5,312 nt of DNA from the NCBI GenBank assembly GCA_017504325.1, contig JAFVRL010000316.1, positions 1 to 5,312 on the forward strand, in the 5' to 3' direction. The DNA comes from Lentisphaeria bacterium. GTDB taxonomy: Bacteria; Verrucomicrobiota; Lentisphaeria; Victivallales; UBA1829. Each line of letters opens with the position of its first letter. The first letter of the stretch is position 1. Made by a program: the position numbers and the translations under genes. The notes under the pieces were generated by a model. The model was not told the origin of the DNA. It was given only the letters and a program-made list of their open reading frames with translations, and searched no databases. Shown piece after piece: positions 1-5,312 of the stretch.

Positions 1-1353
1 GCTCAATGCTATGACTTTATCATAAAAACCATTCAACGGACAATGATTCCTGAAATGATTTTCCTCTATTTTTTCGATCTGGTGAAAATGAAAGCCGTTG
101 AAGGGAAGAGTTTTTTCAGCATAGAAATCACTCATATACTCATGGATGGAAAAGGGGACATTGTTCCGGCAATGACCTATATCACAATGAAAACCGATCT
201 TTTCGCAGGAGGTGACATTTCTCAAATGATTGATCCAGGAGGAACATTCCCGGATGGTACAGCCGTATTTACGGATATGATCCTCCCATTTTTTATGATA
301 GGTATGCAGATTCTCTATACCGATGGTGATACCCTTTTCCATAAGCGGAGCAAGGAGCTTGACAAAATTTTCTGTAAGAAGCTGTTTTTGTGACGGAAAT
401 TCCGCAGCAGTTACTGCCGGCATGTGCAAGGTGACTCTTTCGCATTTCAATTCCAAAGCCGCTTTTACAGCCTGTGCCAGTTCACACTCTTCCGTTTTAC
501 TGTCGGGCCGGAGATCCGGCAGATGTAATGAAAGAAGCCGTCCGCCGTTATTTCTCCATTTTTCCACAGCGGCAAAGAGTCTGCTGCTCATACCGTCCAG
601 TGCGCCGTATCGCAATTCCACACAAGGAATTGAGAGAAGAGCTGCCGCTTCAAGCGATTCCAATACCTCCCACATACAGGAGATCCCCAGACAGTTCCGG
701 AAAGAGCGTTTTTCCTCTTCAGGCCACCGGCAGGGATCCATATTTTCCAGAACATACTCTTCCATTTTCCAGAAGCCGTCTTTCTGCTGTTCCACAATAC
801 GGAATGCAGGAGGTCCGCCGGAGGCTTTGTCCGGATCAAGCCCCCGCATGGTATAAACGCCATCCTGATGCACATGTCCGCAGATCACACAACTGACAGC
901 ATGGCGTTTTACTGCTTCATAAAATATTTTGCGTGCTTCTTCCTGCCACATATCCGGAGGATAATGAGAACAGAGAAGAAAAGACGCCTTTTCCGGCAGA
1001 GCGGCAAGAAGCTGAATATCTTTTGAACATACTTTTGATGAACTGCTGTCCAGCAGCAGAACAGGAAGATTTGCCGGAGGCGGGATCCTCTGGGCTTCCA
1101 TCGCTTTTTCTTCATTGCTTCTTGTTTCCGCATTGCCGGTTGTGGAATAAAAGGGCAGGGGGCTTTCCGCAAGAAGACCTTTCAATAAAGCGGTCTGTGC
1201 TTCTGTTCCGCTTGCTGTAAGATCTCCGGTCCCGATAATGGCATCCACTTTGGCTTCCTCTGCTTTTTTCAGTACAAAAGGAAGAATCTTTTTATAAGTG
1301 AGTGATTCCGGATTGTTTGTCAGATGCAAATCCCCTATTACAGCAAATTTCAT
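1..1353 (-). CDS. Metallophosphoesterase fused to a sugar isomerase/AP endonuclease-2-type TIM barrel (3' end missing)
   Basis: 451 codons are open from ATG 1353 to the window edge with no stop, so the C-terminus is missing. Residues 1 to about 200 form a calcineurin-like metallophosphoesterase: GDLH (7-10: D8, H10), GTGD (41-44: D44), GNAE (73-76: N74), SHYPP (129-133: H130) and CGHVH (158-162: H160, H162). All metal ligands of this two-metal fold are visible, but the catalytic His of the usual GNH[DE] motif is Ala75. Residues from about 220 form a second domain like the xylose isomerase-type TIM barrels: a first strand and helix 'SLEAAALLSIPCVELRYG', then TLHMPA (308-313), GIENLH (345-350: E347), HCDIGH (389-394: D391, H394), FHFHQ (421-425), and NHCPLNGFYD (436-445), which recalls the 'DH.PLG.G.ID' element near the end of such barrels. 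About 30-60 more residues are expected beyond base 1. No signal peptide is seen, so it should be cytoplasmic. The substrate is unknown; a phosphosugar or nucleotide derivative is only a guess. It lies 16 bases after the preceding gene. Confidence 0.85.
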   Translation of the reverse strand, partial: MKFAVIGDLHLTNNPESLTYKKILPFVLKKAEEAKVDAIIGTGDLTASGTEAQTALLKGLLAESPLPFYSTTGNAETRSNEEKAMEAQRIPPPANLPVLLLDSSSSKVCSKDIQLLAALPEKASFLLCSHYPPDMWQEEARKIFYEAVKRHAVSCVICGHVHQDGVYTMRGLDPDKASGGPPAFRIVEQQKDGFWKMEEYVLENMDPCRWPEEEKRSFRNCLGISCMWEVLESLEAAALLSIPCVELRYGALDGMSSRLFAAVEKWRNNGGRLLSLHLPDLRPDSKTEECELAQAVKAALELKCERVTLHMPAVTAAEFPSQKQLLTENFVKLLAPLMEKGITIGIENLHTYHKKWEDHIRKYGCTIRECSSWINHLRNVTSCEKIGFHCDIGHCRNNVPFSIHEYMSDFYAEKTLPFNGFHFHQIEKIEENHFRNHCPLNGFYDKVIALS

Positions 1354-1361
1354 ACAGGATA

Positions 1362-1369
1362 CCTTTCCT
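1362..1369 (-). promoter_or_regulatory. Ribosome binding site of the metallophosphoesterase-TIM barrel gene
   Basis: The minus strand reads AGGAAAGG, starting directly after the TGA stop of the preceding gene and ending eight bases before the ATG at 1353. This fixes the start and implies the gene is read from the same transcript. Confidence 0.65.
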
Positions 1370-2509
1370 TCAGTCTTTTTTCTCACTGCCTGAAATAAAC
1401 GAGATCGCTCCTGTGCCGTTTTCAAGCAGAAGCACAGGAATATGGTCTTCCTTCAGACAAAACTGCCCCGGTTTATCCGCAGAAAGGTCCAGCCATACAC
1501 GGGAACGGAATCCCTTTTGTTCCGGTACACAGATCAAAGGAACTGTAAAGAAATCACATGCCACACGCATGTGGATGCTTTTTCCTTCCTTTTTTGCCAT
1601 TGCCGGATATGCTTTGATTTTCTGCACAGACAGCCATTCAAGCAGAATACGGATTTTTTCTGTTCTGTCGCCCTGTAACTCCTTTGCCTTCCTGAAAAGA
1701 TATTCCAGTTTCCTGCCGGGAGAAAAACTGCTGTCCGGTTGCGGACACACCGGGATCTTCAGAGGTTTCTTTTTCAGTCGGTCCGAAAGGATCTTCCCCA
1801 ACTCCTGCCAGGAGGACAGCCCGGAAGCATAAAACCTGATCCTGTCATCCCCGGCAGGACTTTTCCATCCTTTTATCGCGTCCAGTATATAGGAATTCTG
1901 CCACAATTTCTTCATCAGGGGAAGTCTGCCCAGATACGGTGGAGTCATCCCGTGACTGATCCGGATGTTTCTTGTATAAGCGATCGTCAGATATGTCTTT
2001 TCCACGGGAAACGGATGATCTATAAAGAGTTCAAGAAAAAACTCTTCCCGTTTCCGGGCAGGAAGAATACGGGAACTTTTCAATATGAAAAGAGATTTTT
2101 CCGGAAGAAACAATTTTTCCGGATTATTGGCATCTTTGTAAAATCCTCCGGGGAAGAACTGTTCCACATAGAACTTTTCCGGCAGGGGACAGGGAAAGGA
2201 AGTTAATTTCTTCCTGATATAAAATTCTTTCGCTTCTGCTATTTTACAGGAATAGTCGCTGTAGATCTCTATGGTGATCTCCTGCCGGGTGCAGACAATA
2301 TCCCGTTCCGGATATTTTTCTGATATTTTCCTGCCGGAATCCAGTCTTTTTATTATCTCTTCTCTGCCGGGGCGTACATATACCGTATTGTTGTGCCTGA
2401 CCGGTGCCGCAAAAAGATCCGGGGAGAAAAAAAGAAGACCGGCAGAAATGGGAAAAAGACAATATATATGGAACAGACAGTATTTCAGAAAAAACAGCTT
2501 GAGCAGCAT
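1370..2509 (-). CDS. Secreted protein, degenerate DUF3857/transglutaminase-like, probably catalytically dead
   Basis: 379 residues; I do not recognise a named gene. Residues 1-35 look like a signal peptide (hydrophobic run with FAA-P near 33-36), so the product is probably periplasmic or secreted. The middle (about 70-235) is beta-rich and ends in RFYASGLSSWQELGK, like the 'sW.el..w' segment joining DUF3857 to its transglutaminase domain. Residues 280-300 (from GDRTEK to QKIKA, then YPA) match, position for position, the family's pattern 'GDCKDKA.LL.ALLRALGI.A', with Arg282 at the catalytic Cys. Further on, CDFFTV (318-323) falls where 'FNHV' carries the catalytic His, here Thr322. VWLD (338-341) keeps the third residue, Asp341. 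The segment before residue 280 is shorter than usual. So I infer a transglutaminase fold without activity, perhaps a binding or scaffold domain. Only 15 bases separate it from ftsI. The family call comes from memory of the motifs and could be wrong; the signal peptide is firmer. Confidence 0.55.
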   Translation of the reverse strand: MLLKLFFLKYCLFHIYCLFPISAGLLFFSPDLFAAPVRHNNTVYVRPGREEIIKRLDSGRKISEKYPERDIVCTRQEITIEIYSDYSCKIAEAKEFYIRKKLTSFPCPLPEKFYVEQFFPGGFYKDANNPEKLFLPEKSLFILKSSRILPARKREEFFLELFIDHPFPVEKTYLTIAYTRNIRISHGMTPPYLGRLPLMKKLWQNSYILDAIKGWKSPAGDDRIRFYASGLSSWQELGKILSDRLKKKPLKIPVCPQPDSSFSPGRKLEYLFRKAKELQGDRTEKIRILLEWLSVQKIKAYPAMAKKEGKSIHMRVACDFFTVPLICVPEQKGFRSRVWLDLSADKPGQFCLKEDHIPVLLLENGTGAISFISGSEKKD

Positions 2510-2515
2510 GAGGAT

Positions 2516-2522
2516 CTCCCCC
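2516..2522 (-). promoter_or_regulatory. Ribosome binding site of the secreted DUF3857/transglutaminase-like gene
   Basis: The minus strand reads GGGGGAG, six bases before the ATG at 2509. It occupies most of the 15-base gap after the ftsI stop, leaving no room for a promoter there and supporting co-transcription. Confidence 0.6.
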
Positions 2523-2524
2523 GA

Positions 2525-4576
2525 TCAGTATTTTTTCATCATCGCAGTATAAGTGCCGTAATAACGTCCGGATGTATTTCTTCTGCTTTTCTTTCTGCTG
2601 CCGGCACTTTCCCCGGATTTGTATCCTGTATTTCCACTGTCGTGCCGGGATACTTTTTCCCCGCTTTTTTCCAGTTCCGTTTTTTTATTGTTTGTACCGG
2701 AATGATTCCGGGATCTTCTGGCTTCTTTCGCTTTCCGTTCCGCCTCCCACAGTTTGATCTTTGCTGCAAGTACCCGTTTTTCTGCAAGATGTCTCCTTGC
2801 ATCGTAAAGATTGAGGGGGACATCCGGCGGAACACACCAGTAACGCAGAGTCTTCCCGGCAATGTTCCGGAAATAGGGGCCTGCCACACTTCCTCCGTAA
2901 CTGCTTTTGCCTGAAGGCTCATCCGCTGTGACCAGAAGGACAAGACGGGGATTGTCTGCCGGGACAAAGCCCACAAAAGAGGCTATGTGATGTCTGCTGG
3001 AATATTTACCGTTGATGACCTTCTGGGCTGTACCTGTTTTTCCTGCAACATGATATCCCCGTATGGCTGCCTGTGCGGCAGTTCCTCCGGGTTCAGTGAC
3101 AAGTTTCATCATATCCACGATCTCCCGGTGGGTCTCTTTTCTTCTGTAAATGCTTTTTACCGCCGGACGGGGGATTTTATGTACTTTGCCGTCTGCGGTG
3201 ACAAAACGGTCAAGAAGGCGCAGTTTCACCGGATGCCCGCCGTTGGCAAGCATACAATACCCCCGTACAAGCTGAAGCGGGGAAGCTGCCATACCATGTC
3301 CTATGGGAATCCGGGTGAGAGATACTTTCGCCCATTTTTCCACATTCCGGTAGAGCCCTTTGGATTCGTAAGGCAGCTGCAGTCCGGAATATTGTCCGAA
3401 GCCGAAAGACCGCAGAGTATCATCCACTGCATATTTGCCCATCAATACAGCAATTTTTGCTGTTCCGATGTTGCTGGATTGCTTGATGATCTCTTTTACG
3501 GATGCCTTACCGATTCTATGATCATCCTTCAACGGATGTCCACCGTAACGCCATCTGCCGTTTTCACAATCAAATACTGTATCCGGTGTAACGATCATTC
3601 TGTCCAATGCCCCGGCAACAGCGAAAGGTTTGATGATGGACCCCGGTTCAAATACATCTTCCGCCATACGGTTTCTCCAACTGTTGCTGTTCATATTGGA
3701 ACGGTCGTTGGGATTGAAGGATGGCCGCTGCGCCATGGCAAGGATGTCCCCTGTATAAGGATCTGCCATGATGGCATAAGCACTTTTCGGCTGATGTTCC
3801 GCTACAAGTTTGTCCAACTCCTCTTCAAGGATCGCCTGGATCGGTTCCCGGATGGTGAGATAATGGTTGATACCGTCTTTTTCCGGTTTGACATGAGTGG
3901 CTCCCCCTGCAATAGGCAGACCATCTCTTGTCCGGTCAAATGTCCGTTCCCCCGAGACAGGACGCATACTTTTTTCATAGATCTTTTCCATACCGGACAT
4001 GCCGGTGATCCTGCCTTTGGAGTCTCTTGTGGACAATCCCAGAATGTTGGCAAGCATTCCCCCTTTGGGGTAATATCTGCTGTATTCTGTCCGGCAATGG
4101 ACAAATTTGAGATGGCGTGAATTTATGTTCTTTCTATGCTGCTCAAACTCTTCATAAGGGATCCGGGTCTTCAAAAGAAAATACTGATTGGGCAGCGTGA
4201 TCTTTTTTCCGTTTTTCATGATCTTTTTGGTTTTGCGGGAAAGACCTGTTAAGACTTTTCGCCGGTCAAGGGAAAGTTCCTTTGTAAGAAAGTCTGTGAC
4301 TTGATCCAGTTTTCCCGCCGGAATGGCGGAAGGATCGGCAAAGATGACCCCGTAAGGACGGTTGCCTACAAGAAGATAACCGGAATGATCAAAAATTTCT
4401 CCCATATTACCATTTGTGACAACTGTCTTGGAGTATTTCTTTCTGCCTTTTTCCAGCAGTTCTTCATGCCGCAGGATCTGCACCTTGTAAAGATGACACA
4501 CCAGGGCACTGAAAACAAGAACAAACAGGAGGAACGCTGCAAACGCCCGTACCCGCATATTTCTGAATTGTGTCAT
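2525..4576 (-). CDS. ftsI: FtsI, septal class B penicillin-binding protein (peptidoglycan DD-transpeptidase)
   Basis: 683 residues. It cross-links septal peptidoglycan by acylating its active-site Ser with a stem peptide, working with FtsW. Residues 1-9 are cytoplasmic, about 10-30 form the membrane anchor, and about 56-235 form the PBP dimer (pedestal) domain with RYYPKGGMLANILG at 167-180. The transpeptidase domain spans about 240-577. All three catalytic motifs are present: SIIK (S313 nucleophile, K316), SSN (367-369) and KTGTAQ (513-518). Other family landmarks are GHGMAASPLQL (426-436), ANGG (444-447) and GGSVAGPYF (561-569). Oddities: the pedestal motif usually written RGxIxDRxG reads MGEIFDHSG (58-66), losing both Arg. 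Also, a highly basic, Ser/Asn/Gly-rich tail of about 105 residues (578-683) follows the catalytic domain, with no PASTA signature visible. It lies 59 bases after ftsL, as in the dcw cluster. The subfamily (FtsI rather than elongation PBP2) is inferred from context. Confidence 0.95.
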   Translation of the reverse strand: MTQFRNMRVRAFAAFLLFVLVFSALVCHLYKVQILRHEELLEKGRKKYSKTVVTNGNMGEIFDHSGYLLVGNRPYGVIFADPSAIPAGKLDQVTDFLTKELSLDRRKVLTGLSRKTKKIMKNGKKITLPNQYFLLKTRIPYEEFEQHRKNINSRHLKFVHCRTEYSRYYPKGGMLANILGLSTRDSKGRITGMSGMEKIYEKSMRPVSGERTFDRTRDGLPIAGGATHVKPEKDGINHYLTIREPIQAILEEELDKLVAEHQPKSAYAIMADPYTGDILAMAQRPSFNPNDRSNMNSNSWRNRMAEDVFEPGSIIKPFAVAGALDRMIVTPDTVFDCENGRWRYGGHPLKDDHRIGKASVKEIIKQSSNIGTAKIAVLMGKYAVDDTLRSFGFGQYSGLQLPYESKGLYRNVEKWAKVSLTRIPIGHGMAASPLQLVRGYCMLANGGHPVKLRLLDRFVTADGKVHKIPRPAVKSIYRRKETHREIVDMMKLVTEPGGTAAQAAIRGYHVAGKTGTAQKVINGKYSSRHHIASFVGFVPADNPRLVLLVTADEPSGKSSYGGSVAGPYFRNIAGKTLRYWCVPPDVPLNLYDARRHLAEKRVLAAKIKLWEAERKAKEARRSRNHSGTNNKKTELEKSGEKVSRHDSGNTGYKSGESAGSRKKSRRNTSGRYYGTYTAMMKKY

Positions 4577-4584
4577 TTTACCGA

Positions 4585-4593
4585 TCCTTTTCC
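4585..4593 (-). promoter_or_regulatory. Ribosome binding site of ftsI
   Basis: The minus strand reads GGAAAAGGA, ending eight bases before the ATG at 4576. It fixes the ftsI start to this ATG. An ATG just upstream of the core opens only a five-codon frame that stops at TAA beside the ftsI start, so it is probably irrelevant. Confidence 0.65.
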
Positions 4594-4602
4594 ATTATGA
4601 TA

Positions 4603-4630
4603 CCGCAACAGGGGTTTCACCCTGCCGGCA
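4603..4630. other. Small imperfect hairpin and palindrome between ftsL and ftsI
   Basis: The 59-base gap contains CAGGG and CCCTG arms around a six-base spacer (4609-4624), next to the eight-base palindrome TGCCGGCA (4623-4630). The stem is too short and has no T-tract on the minus strand, so it is not a convincing terminator. It might mildly affect the ftsL-ftsI mRNA, or be chance. Confidence 0.2.
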
Positions 4631-4635
4631 GATTT

Positions 4636-5130
4636 TCAAAACCATACGGATTCAGCTGTATTTGCTGTCTTCTTTTCCGGAGTATTTCTGCTGACTGTAT
4701 AAGGGGCGGCAGAACTTTTTTTCTCCGGTCTTTTTGCATAATCTGTACGCAGGCGTCCGGGTGTGCGTACAGGTTCCTGAAGCAGTGCCACATGCTGTAT
4801 CTGGGTATAATCGGCAGCACGCAAGCCTAATTTTTTCGTTTTCTCCCGTATATATGAACTTGCTGAAAGCTCTGCTTTTCTGTTCCGCAAATTCAATGTC
4901 TCCTGTTTGAGCCGGCAAATCTCCTGTTCAATCCTTCCCGCTTCCTTGTTGAGACTTACTGTTTTCGCTTTGAAAACAACTCTGGTAAAGTGGGCACCGG
5001 AAATCAGAAATGTAATCATAATGACCTTTGCCATCAAGGTCCATACCCAGAGTTTGTTTCCGGGAGAACGCATTGCCGTTTGTCTCTCCGGAAGAGTTTT
5101 GTGTTCTTTCATTTTTGTAAATCTGTTCAT
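4636..5130 (-). CDS. ftsL: FtsL-like cell division protein
   Basis: 164 residues. FtsL is a bitopic membrane protein of the divisome that pairs with FtsB/DivIC through a coiled coil and helps activate FtsW-FtsI. The sequence shows the expected architecture: a basic cytoplasmic N-terminus (residues 1-26), one membrane segment (about 27-48, starting LWVWTLMAKV), and a periplasmic coiled coil (about 55-95) rich in E/K/R with hydrophobics at heptad-like spacing (L60, I67, I71, L74, L81, L88). Then comes 'YIREKTKKLGLR', the usual 'A...LGL/M' end of the FtsL/DivIC fold. The family has little sequence identity, so the call depends on this architecture and on lying between rsmH and ftsI. It is longer than E. 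coli FtsL (about 120 residues) because of a basic, proline-containing tail from about residue 115. Its start overlaps the rsmH stop (ATGA) behind an AGGAGG site. A generic septum-initiator (FtsB/DivIC-type) label is the main alternative. Confidence 0.8.
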   Translation of the reverse strand: MNRFTKMKEHKTLPERQTAMRSPGNKLWVWTLMAKVIMITFLISGAHFTRVVFKAKTVSLNKEAGRIEQEICRLKQETLNLRNRKAELSASSYIREKTKKLGLRAADYTQIQHVALLQEPVRTPGRLRTDYAKRPEKKSSAAPYTVSRNTPEKKTANTAESVWF

Positions 5131-5312
5131 CTTCTGCCGCCTCCTGCCCGTATATTTTCCCGCTTTTGATTTTCTGATATATTGTTGTAGGGTTGTTCTG
5201 TTCTTACTGCCGCCCGTAATTTCGCACAGGCAGATCTGGGATTTTCCGCAAGTTCTTTCTCTCCTGCTGTGACGGGCTTTTTCGTTGCATTTTCCAATAA
5301 CGGTTTCCAGGA
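5127..5312 (-). CDS. rsmH: RsmH (MraW), 16S rRNA m4C1402 methyltransferase, C-terminal end only
   Basis: Partial gene: only the last 61 codons and a TGA stop are in the window, and the 5' part lies beyond base 5312. RsmH is the SAM-dependent enzyme that N4-methylates C1402 of 16S rRNA in the ribosomal decoding centre; it is usually about 300 residues. The visible end carries the family's C-terminal signature: KPV, a spacer with acidic residues (GEKELAEN), then NPRS..AKLRAA. This corresponds to the usual 'KP..P...E...NPRSRSAKLR' end. One variation is that the second Arg-Ser pair is replaced (NPRSACAKLR). After this signature there is an additional polar tail of about 25 residues ending in GGGRR. 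The stop overlaps the next gene's start as ATGA, and the end of this gene contains that gene's ribosome binding site, so the two are probably translationally coupled. Identification rests on the C-terminal signature plus the following ftsL-ftsI order. Confidence 0.9.
   Translation of the reverse strand, partial: SWKPLLENATKKPVTAGEKELAENPRSACAKLRAAVRTEQPYNNISENQKRENIRAGGGRR
5140..5145 (-). promoter_or_regulatory. Ribosome binding site of ftsL
   Basis: The minus strand reads AGGAGG, a perfect Shine-Dalgarno core, nine bases before the ATG at 5130. It lies inside the rsmH coding end and supports the 5130 start rather than the second in-frame ATG (residue 7), which has no such site in front of it. 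Confidence 0.8.

Noticed and set aside
43..896. Plus-strand frames at 43-393, 323-856 and 474-896
   Set aside because: The minus strand is open without interruption from 1353 to 1 and encodes recognisable phosphoesterase and TIM-barrel motifs, so these are shadows.
588..1172. Short minus-strand frames at 588-875 and 909-1172
   Set aside because: They are in a different phase from the metallophosphoesterase-TIM barrel gene and inside it, with no domain signal; there is no sign that the main frame is broken.
1302..1832. Plus-strand open frames across the secreted-protein gene (also 1739-2206 and 2393-2914)
   Set aside because: They are antisense to well-started minus-strand genes with ribosome binding sites, are mutually overlapping, and have low-complexity Phe/Ser-rich translations.
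2987..4120. Open frame of 377 codons on the plus strand
   Set aside because: It lies wholly antisense to ftsI, whose frame carries all three transpeptidase motifs. Its translation is Cys/His/Phe-rich with no domain pattern, and such antisense frames follow from codon bias in the real gene.
4603..4630. Rho-independent terminator between ftsL and ftsI
   Set aside because: The stem is only about five base pairs and no run of U follows on the transcript, so termination there is unlikely; it is kept only as a weak structural feature.
4907..5272. Plus-strand frame over the ftsL start and rsmH end, with a hydrophobic, membrane-like translation
   Set aside because: The hydrophobicity comes from reading the complement of charged codons; the minus strand here has the RsmH C-terminal signature and a clean ATGA overlap.
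1..5312. CRISPR arrays, tRNA or rRNA genes, insertion sequences, attachment sites and riboswitches
   Set aside because: I looked for spaced direct repeats, cloverleaf-like stretches, terminal inverted repeats and structured leaders. I saw none, and the coding density leaves little room for them.

Overview
The window reads as a compact five-gene, single-direction block on the minus strand of a bacterial chromosome. It shows ordinary Shine-Dalgarno sites, TGA at all four visible stops, no long non-coding stretch, and no mobile, CRISPR or RNA gene that I could find. Two genes run off the ends: the rsmH N-terminus lies beyond base 5312, and the C-terminus of the last gene lies beyond base 1. The organism appears to be a rod- or coccus-forming bacterium with peptidoglycan and probably a Gram-negative-type envelope. 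The DUF3857-like secreted protein and the sugar-isomerase-like TIM barrel would suit a PVC-group lineage such as Lentisphaerota, but this is a weak guess with no marker gene behind it.

Layout in transcription order (right to left): (1) the 3' end of rsmH (16S rRNA m4C1402 methyltransferase), overlapping by four bases with (2) an ftsL-like divisome gene; 59 bases later (3) ftsI, the class B penicillin-binding protein of septal peptidoglycan synthesis, with a roughly 105-residue basic C-terminal tail. This is the classic start of the division and cell wall (dcw) cluster.

The expected next genes (murE, murF, mraY and so on) are absent. Instead, after 15 bases comes (4) a secreted 379-residue protein that I read as a degenerate DUF3857/transglutaminase-like protein. 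The catalytic Cys position appears to be Arg and the catalytic His position Thr. After 16 more bases comes (5) an incomplete gene coding for a calcineurin-like metallophosphoesterase fused to a xylose-isomerase/AP-endonuclease-2-type TIM barrel.

The short gaps and well-placed ribosome binding sites suggest one transcript. FtsL and FtsI work together at the septum and rsmH is their usual partner. Genes 4 and 5 have no obvious role in division. They are either a private lineage addition to the dcw operon or simply the place where the cluster was broken in this lineage. The most interesting points are the two-enzyme fusion, the inactivated transglutaminase fold and the broken dcw order.
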